A DNA stretch of 64,000 nt from Modicisalibacter coralii (GCF_004117855.1 NZ_QWBW01000006.1:186001-250000); one strand, 5' to 3'. Shown: positions 48,644 to 58,097, counted from the stretch's first letter. Notes: a model not told the origin generated them from the sequence alone. A program made the numbers and translations.

Positions 48644-48801
48644 GGAAGCGCTGAATAAATCAGCGAGCGGTGTCAAGCACGAGGCGTACGGCGCACAGGA
48701 ACCGGAGCCTATGGGGTATAGGTGAGGATTCCGACCGGGCTGGCGTTCCAGCACCGCACAACGAAGTGATTGGCCCGCGCAGCTATTTAGGCAGCGTTTC
48801 C
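48644..48801. mobile_element. 158-bp MITE-like element with 17-bp terminal inverted repeats
   Basis: The ends GGAAGCGCTGAATAAAT (48644-48660) and the complement of 48785-48801 match at 14 of 17 positions. There is no open transposase frame inside, so it looks like a non-autonomous miniature transposon derived from an insertion sequence. The interior is structured GC-rich sequence. No clear target duplication is visible at the borders. It fills most of the purU-RNase J divergent gap. Confidence 0.75.
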
Positions 48802-48811
48802 CTCACGTTCG

Positions 48812-48841
48812 TTGTGGCCCCGGCGGGCCATCCCGTATAGT
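48812..48841 (+). promoter_or_regulatory. Putative promoter of the RNase J gene
   Basis: TTGTGG (48812-48817) is 18 bases from TATAGT (48836-48841), starting just after the MITE-like element. The leader would be only about 25 bases to the ATG at 48871. Confidence 0.5.
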
Positions 48842-48870
48842 GCAATCTCCATGACGATACCGTGTCGATA

Positions 48871-50541
48871 ATGCTGCACTCCCGAGTCCATGTCCGTCCC
48901 CGCCCGCGCCCACCGCTGTATTTCTTCCCGCTGGGAGGCAGCGGCGAAATCGGCATGAACCTCAATCTCTACGGCTATCGCGACGACTGGCTGGCGGTGG
49001 ATTGCGGGATGATGATTCGTCAGGACCTCCCCGACGGCCCCTTGCAAGTCCCCGATATCGAGCCGCTGTCGGGCCTGGGCATCGTGCCGCGAGCGCTGGT
49101 CATCACCCACGGCCACGAGGATCACATCGGCGCCGCCGCCTGGCTGTGGCCGCAGTGGGGCTGTACGGTCTACGCCACGCCGCTCGCCGCCGGTCTGCTG
49201 CGCGCCAAGTTTCACGAGCGCGGCCTGTCGAGCGAGGCGATCCATGTCGTCGAGCCCGGCGATGCCCTGGAGTGCGGCGCGTTCATGCTGCGCTACCTGC
49301 CGGTGACCCATTCGATTCCCGAGAGCTGCGCGCTGCTGCTGTCCACGCCGCAACACCGCGTCCTGCACACCGGCGACTGGAAACTCGACCCCGAGCCGCT
49401 GATCGGTGAGCCGGTCGACGAGACCCGCTTTCGCGCCATCGCCCCCGTCGACCTGCTGGTGGGCGATTCCACCAATGCCCTGCAACCCGGCTGGTCGGGC
49501 AGCGAAGGCGACGTGGCCCGCGCCCTCGAGACCACCCTGGCCGAATGCCCCGGACGGGTGATCGTCTCGTGTTTTGCCAGCAACCTGGCGCGGGTGCTGG
49601 CGCTGGGCAGGGCGGCGAAACGCTGCGGACGTCGCGTCGGCCTGATGGGGCGTTCGATGGAGCGCATGGTGCGCATCGCCCGGAGCCTGGGCTATCTCGA
49701 GGATTTCCCGCCCCTCGTGCCGGTCCGCGACATGGGCTACCTGCCGGCCGAGGAGGTTTTGATCATCGCCACCGGCAGCCAGGGCGAGCCGCGTGCCGCG
49801 CTGTCGCGCCTGGCCCGCCACGCCCACCCGGACCTGGAACTCCAGCCCGGCGACACGGTGATCTTCTCGGCCAAGGCGATCCCCGGCAACGAACGCCATA
49901 TCGAGCGCCTGCAGCGCGGCCTGCGCCACCTCGACGTGACGGTCCTGGAAGAATCCCGGTACCCGGCACTGCATGCCTCCGGTCATCCGGCACGCGACGA
50001 GCTGCGCACCTTCTACGAATGGGTCCGGCCGCGCCGACTGCTGCCCGTGCACGGCGAACACCGTCACCAGCAGGCTCATCGGGAGATCGCCGAGGAACTG
50101 GGCATCGACGCCCCGCTGCTACCCGGTAACGGGGATCTGATCCGCCTCGACAGACAGGGACTGAGCGTGGAGCGACACATCGCCCTGACGCCCCGTATCG
50201 TACATCAGGACAACGTGCATTCACTCCGCGATCTGGAGAGCGCCCCCCAGGACCGCCATGCCCGCGATGGCGATCTGCACCTGGTACTGCCCGTGATCGC
50301 CATGGAATCCGGGGGCTGGCAGCGCGTGGGTCGGCTGCTGCTGGACTACAGCGGCCCGTCACCGCTCGATGAAACCGCGTTCGTCGTCTGGCTCGACGAC
50401 ACCCTCGAACAATCGGACAGCGAAACGCTGGCCGAACTGCGCGCCCAGCTCAAGGCACGCCTGCGGCACTGGCTCGCGGACCATATGCGTCGGCCGCCCG
50501 CGGTACACCTGCAACTCTCGGCCGCCGAGGCTTTCAGCTGA
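48871..50541 (+). CDS. Ribonuclease J-family nuclease
   Basis: A 556-residue metallo-beta-lactamase/beta-CASP nuclease. The zinc motif THGHEDHIG (His80, His82, Asp84, His85) and the downstream motifs LPVTHSIPES, LHTGDWKLDP and VHGEHRHQ are those of RNase J, which performs 5'-exonucleolytic and endonucleolytic RNA decay in many phyla. E. coli uses the RNase E system instead. The start is uncertain: ATG 48871 or GTG 48862; neither has a clear Shine-Dalgarno site. No other RNA-decay gene is close. Confidence 0.9.
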   Translation: MLHSRVHVRPRPRPPLYFFPLGGSGEIGMNLNLYGYRDDWLAVDCGMMIRQDLPDGPLQVPDIEPLSGLGIVPRALVITHGHEDHIGAAAWLWPQWGCTVYATPLAAGLLRAKFHERGLSSEAIHVVEPGDALECGAFMLRYLPVTHSIPESCALLLSTPQHRVLHTGDWKLDPEPLIGEPVDETRFRAIAPVDLLVGDSTNALQPGWSGSEGDVARALETTLAECPGRVIVSCFASNLARVLALGRAAKRCGRRVGLMGRSMERMVRIARSLGYLEDFPPLVPVRDMGYLPAEEVLIIATGSQGEPRAALSRLARHAHPDLELQPGDTVIFSAKAIPGNERHIERLQRGLRHLDVTVLEESRYPALHASGHPARDELRTFYEWVRPRRLLPVHGEHRHQQAHREIAEELGIDAPLLPGNGDLIRLDRQGLSVERHIALTPRIVHQDNVHSLRDLESAPQDRHARDGDLHLVLPVIAMESGGWQRVGRLLLDYSGPSPLDETAFVVWLDDTLEQSDSETLAELRAQLKARLRHWLADHMRRPPAVHLQLSAAEAFS

Positions 50542-50604
50542 CGCCCGCTCCGGGGCGCCCCGCCCTTTCGTCACAGTCGACACTGCCCGTCCCGCCGGCA
50601 CGAA

Positions 50605-50632
50605 AAAAAGCGGACGTCGACGTCCGCTTTTT
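50605..50632. terminator. Bidirectional terminator between RNase J and H-NS-like genes
   Basis: A perfect 12-bp inverted repeat centred on TCGA, bounded by AAAAA and TTTTT, can end transcription in both directions between the converging genes. Confidence 0.9.
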
Positions 50633-50690
50633 CCCGGCCTGGGGCGCCCCGGCAACGAAGCGATTCGTCACCGGGGCATGGGCCCGACAC

Positions 50691-50978
50691 TCAGGCTTTT
50701 TCGTTCTTGGGGGGACGACCACGACGCCGCTTGGGCTGCTCGGAAACCAGATCGTCGAGCGACAGACCCGCATCGTTGATGGCTTCGCGAATTTCTTCCA
50801 GCTTACGCGCCTTGACCGACTCCTCTTCCTGACGACGCCGCTCTTCTTCCTGCTTCTGCTCAATGACCTCGCCGATGACTTCCGCCAGTTTGTGCAACTG
50901 TTCCATGCTCAACTGACGCGCGGCTGCTCGCGCCACATTCTTGTTGCGAGCAATCTTTTCCAAGGATTCGCTGGACAT
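50691..50978 (-). CDS. Small H-NS-like protein with AT-hook end
   Basis: A 95-residue protein. The N-terminal half (about 1-70) is H-NS-like: it has RNKNVARAAARQLSMEQLHK followed by a long charged coiled coil used for oligomerisation. The usual H-NS DNA-binding domain (TWTGRGRTP type) is missing; instead the end RRRGRPPK (84-91) is a textbook AT-hook. H-NS-class proteins silence AT-rich or foreign DNA, and the AT-hook would bind the minor groove. ATG 50978 lies behind GGAGG. It resembles MvaT-like silencers in design, but I do not name it. Confidence 0.78.
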   Translation of the reverse strand: MSSESLEKIARNKNVARAAARQLSMEQLHKLAEVIGEVIEQKQEEERRRQEEESVKARKLEEIREAINDAGLSLDDLVSEQPKRRRGRPPKNEKA

Positions 50979-51146
50979 CATCCTCCTCCATTCAAAGCGA
51001 TGTAAAAAACCCAAAACGGCATGGGAATGTAAAAAGTATATTCGTGAGCAGGTAATAAGCAAGTGAAGTTGATTGCCGGGTATCGTTGAACGACACCGGC
51101 ATCGGCGATCACGAGTTTTTCAGGAGGAGAAAGAGGCGAGTGGCAA

Positions 51147-52136
51147 TTAGCCACCCGTCATGTTCATGAATCGTACGACCTGGACGTCGCCATCGGTGGA
51201 GAAATGATGGCGCTCGGGCTTGAGGGGCATGGCCGCGATGATGCGCTCCTTGAGGGGTTCGATGTCACCGGGGTAACGCCGCATGACCGAGCGCAAATCG
51301 ACCGAGTGTTCATTGCCCAGACACAGCAGCAAGCGCCCTTCGACCGTGACCCGGACACGATTGCAGGTCGCGCAGAAGTTGTGACTGTGCGGCGAGATGA
51401 ACCCGACCCGTGATTGGCTGCCGGGCATGCAAAAATAGCGCGACGGCCCCAGGGTCGACTCGGTGGTCGGAATCAGGGTGTATCGCGTTTCGATCAGCCG
51501 CTGGACCTCGTCGCTGGAGCAGTAGGTCTCGCCGCGCGAATGGTCGGAAACATCGCCCAGCGGCATCTCCTCGATGAAACTGATATCGAGTCGTTCGCGA
51601 CGGGCGAAGTCGACCAGATCGAGCACTTCGTCGTCGTTGCGCCCCTTGAGAATCACGGCATTGAGTTTGATGCGCTCGAAGCCGGCATCCTGGGCGGCAC
51701 GAATGCCATCGATCACCCGCTGGAGGTTACCGGTGCGGGTCAGTCGCCGAAAACGCTCGGGATCCAGTGAATCGAGGCTGACATTGAGCCGATCGAGCCC
51801 GCCCTGGCGCAGCGACCGGGCATGCTTGCCGAGCCCGGCGCCATTGGTGGTCATGGTGAAATCGCGCAGTCCGTCGAGCCGGCCGATCTCGTCGACCAGA
51901 TCGGTGATGCCGCGGCGAACCAGCGGTTCCCCGCCGGTCAGCCGGATCTTCTCGACCCCCAGCTCGGTAAAGGCCCGTGCCACCAGGGCCAGTTCTTCCA
52001 GCGTCAATACCTGCTCGCGCGGCAGGAACGTCATCTCCTCGCTCATGCAGTAGACGCAGCGGAAGTCGCAGCGGTCGGTGACCGAAATCCTCACGTAGCG
52101 AACGGCTCGCTGAAAGTCGTCGATCAATGCCGTCAT
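51147..52136 (-). CDS. moaA: GTP 3',8-cyclase MoaA
   Basis: A 329-residue radical-SAM enzyme that starts molybdenum-cofactor synthesis from GTP, together with MoaC. The first 4Fe-4S cluster is Cys23, Cys27, Cys30 (CDFRCVYC); the second is CATCNRVRV with the later Cys in LLLCLG. The chain ends in Gly-Gly, needed for activity. It has a strong GGGAGGAA site and overlaps the moaE stop (ATGA). It is the last gene of a six-gene operon, starting with mobA. Confidence 0.96.
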   Translation of the reverse strand: MTALIDDFQRAVRYVRISVTDRCDFRCVYCMSEEMTFLPREQVLTLEELALVARAFTELGVEKIRLTGGEPLVRRGITDLVDEIGRLDGLRDFTMTTNGAGLGKHARSLRQGGLDRLNVSLDSLDPERFRRLTRTGNLQRVIDGIRAAQDAGFERIKLNAVILKGRNDDEVLDLVDFARRERLDISFIEEMPLGDVSDHSRGETYCSSDEVQRLIETRYTLIPTTESTLGPSRYFCMPGSQSRVGFISPHSHNFCATCNRVRVTVEGRLLLCLGNEHSVDLRSVMRRYPGDIEPLKERIIAAMPLKPERHHFSTDGDVQVVRFMNMTGG

Positions 52137-52585
52137 CTTTCCTCCCAACGCCTGGCGGCGGCGTGATCGGTATCGCGTTCGGACACCCAATAGTGGCCGT
52201 GCGTGGTGTGTTCCTTCTTCCAGAACGGCGCACGTGTCTTGAGATAATCCATGATGAAATCGCAGGCTTCGAAGGCCGCACGGCGGTGAGCGCTGGCCAC
52301 CGCGACCAGCACGATGGGGTCGCCGGGTTCGAGGCGTCCGACCCGGTGGATCAGGCGCACGCCATCGAGCGCCCAGCGACACCCGGCCTCGGCGACGATC
52401 TCGCCGAGGGAGGCCTCGGTCATGCCGGGATAATGCTCGAGCGTCAGCGCCGTGACATCCGGGGATTCGTTGAAGTCCCGCACCAGGCCGGTGAAGCAGA
52501 CGACCGCCCCGATGTCATGACGCCGGCGGAGCAATGCCGCCTGCTCGACGCCCGGGTCGAACGGTTCGGTCTGGATACGAATCAT
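52133..52585 (-). CDS. moaE: Molybdopterin synthase large subunit MoaE
   Basis: A 150-residue subunit that, with the thiocarboxylated MoaD, inserts the dithiolene sulfurs of molybdopterin. [14 protein letters not shown] at the N terminus, LEHYPGM and the catalytic FWKKEH with Lys pair are present. I chose ATG 52585 with GGAGG six bases away; a TTG two codons earlier is too close to that site. It overlaps moaA and follows moaC-moaD with 2 bases between. Confidence 0.95.
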   Translation of the reverse strand: MIRIQTEPFDPGVEQAALLRRRHDIGAVVCFTGLVRDFNESPDVTALTLEHYPGMTEASLGEIVAEAGCRWALDGVRLIHRVGRLEPGDPIVLVAVASAHRRAAFEACDFIMDYLKTRAPFWKKEHTTHGHYWVSERDTDHAAARRWEER

Positions 52586-52587
52586 GC

Positions 52588-53412
52588 TCAACCTCCGGTC
52601 ACCGGCGGAAAGAAGGCCACCTCGTCACCATCGGTGAGCTGGGTCTCCTCACCGCTCATCACCTGATTCACGGCACACAGCACGCGCCGCTCGGCGAGCA
52701 GCGCAAAGCGCGGGTCACGCTCGGCCAGCGCCGCCTTGAGCCCGGCGACGTCACTGGAGCGCAGCCGTTCCAGCGGCATGTCCAGCTCGCCGATCCCCAG
52801 CCGCTCGCGCAACTCCGCCAGGCACTTGACGCGAATCACGGGCTCGCCGGTGCGCGGCGTGACCTCGATGCAGCCTTCCTGGCATTCGCCGGTAACGATG
52901 GGTGCCGCCTCACGGCCCCCGGCAAGCGGTTCCGATGACTCGGCACGCGTATAGTCGCCCGACTTGCCGCCCCGCTTGGACTCGAGCTGGATGTCGCCGA
53001 TGATCATCGCCTTGTCGACGGCCTTGCACATGTCATAGAGCGTCAGACAGGCCACCGAGACCGCCGTCAGCGCCTCCATCTCGACCCCGGTCCGTCCGGC
53101 CAGGCGGCACGTCGCCGAGACCTCGACGCAGCTCGATGCCTCGTCGAGATCGAAGTCGACAGTGACCTTGGTCAGCGCCAGAGCATGGCACAGCGGGATC
53201 AATTCATGGGTGCGTTTTGCCGCCTGGATACCGGCGATGCGCGCGGTAGCCAGCACGTCCCCCTTGGGCAGACCGCCTTCGGCAAGCAATGCCAGGGTCT
53301 CGGGGCGCATGTGGACGCGCCCCGAGGCCACCGCCTCGCGCTGCGTCGTGGCCTTGTCGCCGACGTCGACCATGTGGGCCTCGCCGCGTGCGTTGAGATG
53401 AGTCAGGCTCAT
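52588..53412 (-). CDS. Fused MoaC-MoaD protein
   Basis: A 274-residue continuous open frame containing two Moco enzymes. MoaC (about 1-158) has the active-site [22 protein letters not shown] (as [15 protein letters not shown] and IQAAKRT), Lys50 and Lys131, and [11 protein letters not shown] linker of about 30 residues leads to MoaD (about 191-274) with [15 protein letters not shown] and the C-terminal VTGG carrying the Gly-Gly that is adenylated. MoaC makes cyclic pyranopterin phosphate; MoaD donates sulfur. The gene overlaps moeA by four bases and lies directly before moaE. Confidence 0.9.
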   Translation of the reverse strand: MSLTHLNARGEAHMVDVGDKATTQREAVASGRVHMRPETLALLAEGGLPKGDVLATARIAGIQAAKRTHELIPLCHALALTKVTVDFDLDEASSCVEVSATCRLAGRTGVEMEALTAVSVACLTLYDMCKAVDKAMIIGDIQLESKRGGKSGDYTRAESSEPLAGGREAAPIVTGECQEGCIEVTPRTGEPVIRVKCLAELRERLGIGELDMPLERLRSSDVAGLKAALAERDPRFALLAERRVLCAVNQVMSGEETQLTDGDEVAFFPPVTGG

Positions 53413-54656
53413 GTCAGTTCCCCGAAGGGTTGAATGGTCACGGTATCGCCCGCGGCGACGTGGTCCCGCGCGGCGTCGATTTCGATCAGGCAGTTGGCGG
53501 CCAGCATCGACGACAGCATGCCCGACCCCTGGGGCCCGGTGGTCGTCACGGACAGTCGACCGTCCGGACCGCCCGTATAGATGCCACGGTGGAAGTCGAC
53601 CCGCCCGGCGCGACTCGACAATGGCTCGTCGGCCACGGCGACCAGTCGCCGGGCACGCCAGGCCGTTTCGCCCTGCAGGCGGCGCAGCAACGGCTGGACG
53701 AACTGCAGGAAGGTCACCATCGCCGACACCGGATTGCCCGGCAGGCCGAAGAACGGCACCTCGCGTGGGCCCAGCACGCCGAACGCCAGCGGCCGGCCCG
53801 GGCGCATGGCGATACGCCAGAAGCCCAGCCGGCCCAGACGCTGCAGCGCCATCTTGACCCAGTCCGCCTGGCCCACCGACACACCGCCGCTGGTGATCAC
53901 CATGTCGGCATCGCGCACGGCCGCCTCGAGCGCGTCGTGAATCGCCCGGCAGTCGTCGGCGAGAATGCCCAGGTCGACTACCTCGCCGCCGAGCCGTTCG
54001 ATCAGGCCGCGCAGCGAGAAGCGGTTGGCGTCGAAGATGCCGGCGTCGGGTAGCGTCGCCCCCGGCGCGGTGACCTCGTCCCCGGTCGAGAACAGCGCCA
54101 CGCGCGGCCGGCGATGGACCGTCACCCGCGCGCGCCCCAGCGAGGCCAGAAATCCCAGGTGCTGCGGCCTGAGCCGGGTGCCGGCGGCCACCGCCAGGCT
54201 GCCGCGGGCGATGTCCTCCCCGGCCTGACGCACGTTCTGGCCGCGTCGCACGGTATCGGGCTCGCGGACCCGCACCCGCGCGGTCGCGGCATCGATGTCC
54301 AGCTGCTCGCGCATGATCACGCTGTCCGCGCCGCGCGGCAGCGGCGCCCCGGTGGTGATGGTGACCGCCTCGCCGGCCTCGAGCGTCCCGGCGAAGCGCG
54401 AGCCGGCCAGCACCTCGCCGACCAGCCGCAACGTCTCGCTGCCCGTCCAGGCCACGGCGATGCCGTCCATGGCCGAATTGGTGTTCTGGGGGACGTCGAT
54501 CGGCGACGACACGCGTTCGGCCAGTACCCGGTCGAGCGCGACGGCCAGATCGAGCGTCTCCGTGCCCAGCGGGGCGGGCGTCAACTCGCCAAGCGCCGCC
54601 TGGGCCTCCTCGACACTCAGAAGCCGTTCGCCGAGGTCGAAACAGGACAGAGTCAT
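53409..54656 (-). CDS. moeA: Molybdopterin molybdenumtransferase MoeA
   Basis: A 415-residue enzyme that inserts molybdate into adenylated molybdopterin. [15 protein letters not shown] and [13 protein letters not shown] are in domain I, and the MPT-binding [10 protein letters not shown] is in domain III, with [13 protein letters not shown] following. The usual length is 410. ATG 54656 has GGGGAGG; the frame is open ten codons further. Its end overlaps moaC-moaD and its start overlaps the mobB stop. Confidence 0.96.
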   Translation of the reverse strand: MTLSCFDLGERLLSVEEAQAALGELTPAPLGTETLDLAVALDRVLAERVSSPIDVPQNTNSAMDGIAVAWTGSETLRLVGEVLAGSRFAGTLEAGEAVTITTGAPLPRGADSVIMREQLDIDAATARVRVREPDTVRRGQNVRQAGEDIARGSLAVAAGTRLRPQHLGFLASLGRARVTVHRRPRVALFSTGDEVTAPGATLPDAGIFDANRFSLRGLIERLGGEVVDLGILADDCRAIHDALEAAVRDADMVITSGGVSVGQADWVKMALQRLGRLGFWRIAMRPGRPLAFGVLGPREVPFFGLPGNPVSAMVTFLQFVQPLLRRLQGETAWRARRLVAVADEPLSSRAGRVDFHRGIYTGGPDGRLSVTTTGPQGSGMLSSMLAANCLIEIDAARDHVAAGDTVTIQPFGELT

Positions 54657-55222
54657 GCCGGGACCTCCCCGCGCGGATGACGGCACGCCGGCCAGCGTGC
54701 CGGCCAGGCAGCGATGTAGCGGGCCAGCGCCTCGATGTCGTCGAGTTCGAGACGCGTCACTCCCGGGGGCAGTTCGACGGCGGCGTCACTGGCCAGCGCC
54801 CGGACCCAGGGGTCCCCGACGGCCAGCATCGGTTGGCCCAGCGACGCCCGGTACAGTTCCAGCCGCGGCAACGGCCAGCGCTTGAAGCCCTCGATCAGCA
54901 CCAGGTCGGGCTCGAACGGACGCACCTGGTCGATCAGCCGGGCAAGGTCCGGCGCCGCCCGATCGGGGGTTTCCATGGTCAGCGCCAGGCGTTCCCGCGA
55001 GGCGACCAGCATCGGCGCGGCACCCGCCATCCGCAGGCGATGGCTATCCTTGCCCGGCCGGTCGACCTCGATGTCGTGGTGGGCGTGCTTGATCACCGCC
55101 ACGGCGAGCCCGGCGGCACGCAATCGCGGCAGCAGGGCCTCGATCAGGGTGGTCTTGCCGGTCCCGCTCCAGGCGGCGATGCCCAGCAGCGGCAGGGATT
55201 CGTTGTCGAGATCGAGTCGCAT
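54653..55222 (-). CDS. mobB: Molybdopterin-guanine dinucleotide biosynthesis GTPase MobB
   Basis: A 189-residue P-loop GTPase with Walker A WSGTGKTT (18-25). [16 protein letters not shown] is the family motif after the P-loop, and [11 protein letters not shown] is Walker B-like. MobB aids MobA in attaching GMP to molybdopterin to make bis-MGD. It overlaps moeA by four bases and lies 129 bases downstream of mobA. GGGAG precedes ATG 55222. Confidence 0.94.
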   Translation of the reverse strand: MRLDLDNESLPLLGIAAWSGTGKTTLIEALLPRLRAAGLAVAVIKHAHHDIEVDRPGKDSHRLRMAGAAPMLVASRERLALTMETPDRAAPDLARLIDQVRPFEPDLVLIEGFKRWPLPRLELYRASLGQPMLAVGDPWVRALASDAAVELPPGVTRLELDDIEALARYIAAWPARWPACRHPRGEVPA

Positions 55223-55351
55223 GGCACTCCCGGAATTGACGGCCCGCAGCGGGACCGCGGCTGATCGTGGCGCCCGACACGGGCCATCGGCCAAGGATAC
55301 CGGAAATCGCCGACGCCAGGGGCCGCGTTGCGGGGCATGGACGGCGGCGAG

Positions 55352-55939
55352 TCACTGTGTCGCATCCGGCGCCAGCGCCGCCCCGTCCTGCGGCGTGTTG
55401 AGATTGGCGAAGGCCGCCGGGCCCTCGGCAAAGTTCACGTAACGACAGGGGTGACGCGCGTACCAGCGCGCGACCTTGCGCTCTCCCGCCGCCAGCGCGA
55501 TCGCCAGGTCGTCGGCCAGATCGCGACGGATCAGGGCGATCACGGGGTGCGCTCGCGTGCCGTCGTGGGCCACGGCGATGGCCTTCCCACCGATCCCCTG
55601 GTGAAGGCGGGTGACCAGGTCACCGGGCAGACACGGCGTGTCGCAGGGCACCACCACCACCCAGGGCGTGTCGGCGGCGCACAGCGCGCTCCAGATGCCC
55701 ATCAACGGCCCCGCGAAGCCGGGCCGGCGATCCTCGATCACCGCAAAGCCCAGGGCGCGGTAAGCCTCGAGCGAGCGGTTGGCGTTGATCATCAATCGCG
55801 GCACCTGCGTCTCGAGGCGGGTCACGACGTGCTCGATCAGCGGCCGGCCCTGAAAGTGATACCAGCCCTTGTCGACGCCGCCCAGGCGTCGGCCCTGGCC
55901 GCCGGCGAGCACCACGCCGGTAATCTCTGGATGCTCCAT
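55352..55939 (-). CDS. mobA: Molybdenum cofactor guanylyltransferase MobA
   Basis: A 195-residue nucleotidyltransferase. The signature LAGGQGRRLGGVDKG (11-25) binds GTP, and VVVPCDTPCLP contains the Mg-binding Asp. It makes MGD needed by formate dehydrogenase, nitrate reductase and DMSO reductase family enzymes, though none is encoded here. It is the first gene of the Moco operon. An open frame extends to 56161 but the ATG at 55939 begins the domain. Confidence 0.95.
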   Translation of the reverse strand: MEHPEITGVVLAGGQGRRLGGVDKGWYHFQGRPLIEHVVTRLETQVPRLMINANRSLEAYRALGFAVIEDRRPGFAGPLMGIWSALCAADTPWVVVVPCDTPCLPGDLVTRLHQGIGGKAIAVAHDGTRAHPVIALIRRDLADDLAIALAAGERKVARWYARHPCRYVNFAEGPAAFANLNTPQDGAALAPDATQ

Positions 55940-56172
55940 GGTTCTGCCTGTCAACGTTTCGATGGCCCGACTCGCAGGCGCCAGAAATGGTCCGGACGGG
56001 CCAGTCGACACTCGCGAACACCGCCGGCCATCGCCCTCAGGATGGCTGCCTTCGGCCCCGCGCGTCCAGCCGGGCGGCGCGCTCGGCTGCCGCCCGAACG
56101 GAGCATGGCAGTCTTCGTCGCCTCGGGTAAACCGGCTATCATGCCGTCGAGGATAATGCACAAGGAACGCCC

Positions 56173-56754
56173 ATGAGCGGTTTCGATGTCGGCGCCCGGC
56201 TGCGGCAACTGCGCCAGGCCCGGGGTCTTTCCCAACGCGAGCTGGCCAAGCGCGCCGGGGTGACCAACAGCACCATCTCGCTGATCGAACAGAACAGCGT
56301 CAGTCCCTCGGTCAGTTCGCTGAAGAAGATCCTCGACGCCATGCCGCTGTCGATCAGCGAGTTCTTCGCCATCGAGACGCGCGAGCGCGAGCCGGTGTTC
56401 TACGCCGCCGAGGACCTGGTCGACATCGGCGACGGCGTGCTTTCCTGGCGCCTGGTCGCCGCCGGACGCGCCGAGCGGCGCATGTCGATCATCCACGAGC
56501 ACTATCCGCCCGGCGCCGATACCGGCGAGGACATGCTCACCCACGAGGGCGAGGAAGGCGGCGTGGTGGTCTCGGGCTCGATCGAACTGTGGGTCGACGG
56601 CGAAGCCCGCCGGCTACACGCCGGCGACGCCTACTACTTCGATTCGCGCCGGCCCCACCGCTTCCGCAATGTCGGCGACGAGGACTGCGTGATCGTCAGT
56701 GCCAACAACCCGCCGAGCTTCACCGACGGGGGCGACACCCGTCATCACCGCTGA
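56173..56754 (+). CDS. XRE-family regulator with C-terminal cupin
   Basis: A 193-residue protein. The helix-turn-helix (about 8-62) reads [20 protein letters not shown] then TISLIEQNSVSPSVSSLKKIL. The cupin (about 115-180) has HEGEEGGVVVSGSIELWVDG and AGDAYYFDSRRPHRF, a small-molecule or metal pocket. PuuR/YdcN-type regulators of this design sense polyamines or other small ligands. It is divergent from mobA and converges with uraA. The effector is unknown. Confidence 0.9.
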   Translation: MSGFDVGARLRQLRQARGLSQRELAKRAGVTNSTISLIEQNSVSPSVSSLKKILDAMPLSISEFFAIETREREPVFYAAEDLVDIGDGVLSWRLVAAGRAERRMSIIHEHYPPGADTGEDMLTHEGEEGGVVVSGSIELWVDGEARRLHAGDAYYFDSRRPHRFRNVGDEDCVIVSANNPPSFTDGGDTRHHR

Positions 56755-56758
56755 GCTG

Positions 56759-58009
56759 TCAGGGCGCCGCCTCCTCCTCTGCCGCCGGCAACACCAGATT
56801 GAGCAGGATGCCCACCACCGCGGAGAGACTCACGCCCTGCAGGGCGAACTGGCCGCCGCCGATCTGCATGCCGCCGATGCCGAAGACCAGGATCAACGAC
56901 ACGATCACCAGGTTGCGCGGCGCGGTCAGCGCCTGGCCGGCGCGCACCAGGGTGTTCATGCCGACCACCGCGATCGAGCCGAACAGCAGCGTCATGATGC
57001 CGCCCATCACCGGCGCCGGGATGCTCTGCAGCAGCGCGCCGAGCTTGGCGACGAAGGCCAGCAGGATCGCCACGAAAGCGGCGACGATCATCACCCGGGG
57101 GTCGAAGTTGCGGGTCAGGGTCACCGCCCCGGTCACCTCGGAGTAGGTGGTGTTGGGCGGCCCGCCGAACAGCGCCGCGGTGGACGTGGCCAGGCCGTCG
57201 CCCAGCAGGGTGCGGTGCAGCCCCGGCTTGACCAGATAGTCGCGGCGCGTCACCGAGCCGATGGCGATCATGTCGCCGATGTGCTCGACCGCCGGGGCGA
57301 TGGCCACCGGCAACATGAACAGGATCGCCGACAGGTGAAAGCTCGGCGCGACGAAGGAAGGTATCTCGAACCACGCCGCCTGGTGCACCGCACCGAGGTC
57401 GACCACCCCCATGACCAGGGCCAGCGAATAGCCGACCAGGATGCCGCCGAGGATCGGCACCAGCCGCAGCAGACCGCGGCCGAACACCGCCAGCAGCAGC
57501 GTCACCAGCAGGCTGGCCATGGACAGGACGATCGCCTGGCCATAACCGATGGCCTCGCTGGTCTCGCCGGTGGCCATGTCCACCGCCACCGGCGCCAGCG
57601 CCAGGCCGATCACCATGATCACCGGCCCCACCACCACCGGCGGCAGCAGCCGATGCAGCCAGCCAGTGCCCTTGAGGCGCACGAACTGCGAGATCACCAC
57701 ATAGACCAGCCCGGCGGCGAACAGCCCGCCCAGCGTCGCCGGGATGCCGAAATTCGTCACCGAGCCCTGGATGGGGGCGATGAAGGCGAACGACGAGGCC
57801 AGGAAGACCGGCACGCTACGGCGCGTCACGCCATGAAAGACCAGCGTGCCCACTCCGGCGGTGAACAGCGCCACGCTGGGATCGAGCCCGGTCAGCAGCG
57901 GCACCAGCACCAGGGCGCCGAAGGCGACGAAGAGCATCTGCGCGCCGGTGATCAGGGTGCGCAGCGGGGAATCGGCCCGGGAGGCCGGGGCAACGCTATC
58001 GGATGACAT
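56759..58009 (-). CDS. uraA: Uracil permease, NCS2 family
   Basis: A 416-residue inner-membrane transporter with 14 predicted segments in the UraA fold. GPPNTTYSEVTGAV and ALMGVVDL-like features (NCS2 signatures) are present, and PAVEHIGDMIAIG is the substrate-binding TM8 motif with Glu. It follows upp by 111 bases with an intervening terminator-like hairpin. GGAGCC precedes ATG 58009. It imports uracil for Upp. Confidence 0.93.
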   Translation of the reverse strand: MSSDSVAPASRADSPLRTLITGAQMLFVAFGALVLVPLLTGLDPSVALFTAGVGTLVFHGVTRRSVPVFLASSFAFIAPIQGSVTNFGIPATLGGLFAAGLVYVVISQFVRLKGTGWLHRLLPPVVVGPVIMVIGLALAPVAVDMATGETSEAIGYGQAIVLSMASLLVTLLLAVFGRGLLRLVPILGGILVGYSLALVMGVVDLGAVHQAAWFEIPSFVAPSFHLSAILFMLPVAIAPAVEHIGDMIAIGSVTRRDYLVKPGLHRTLLGDGLATSTAALFGGPPNTTYSEVTGAVTLTRNFDPRVMIVAAFVAILLAFVAKLGALLQSIPAPVMGGIMTLLFGSIAVVGMNTLVRAGQALTAPRNLVIVSLILVFGIGGMQIGGGQFALQGVSLSAVVGILLNLVLPAAEEEAAP

Positions 58010-58063
58010 GAAGGCTCCGTCGGTGTCGGCCGCTCTCTCGCGAAGCGGCTCGGGCTTGAGTCG

Positions 58064-58097
58064 AAAAAACGCCCCAGACGTCGAGGACGGTGGGGCG
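58064..58097 (-). terminator. Terminator-like hairpin between upp and uraA
   Basis: On the - strand CGCCCCA (58091-58097) pairs with TGGGGCG (58070-58076) across a 14-base loop and is followed by six T (58064-58069). It lies inside the upp-uraA unit, so read-through or attenuation would set uraA expression. Confidence 0.75.

Noticed and set aside
48601-48870. Degenerate transposase gene within the purU-RNase J gap
   Set aside because: No frame in the element shows transposase-like residues; only the terminal repeats resemble an insertion sequence.
55940-56172. Moco riboswitch upstream of mobA
   Set aside because: I could not find the conserved multi-stem segments; the region only shows ordinary GC-rich sequence.
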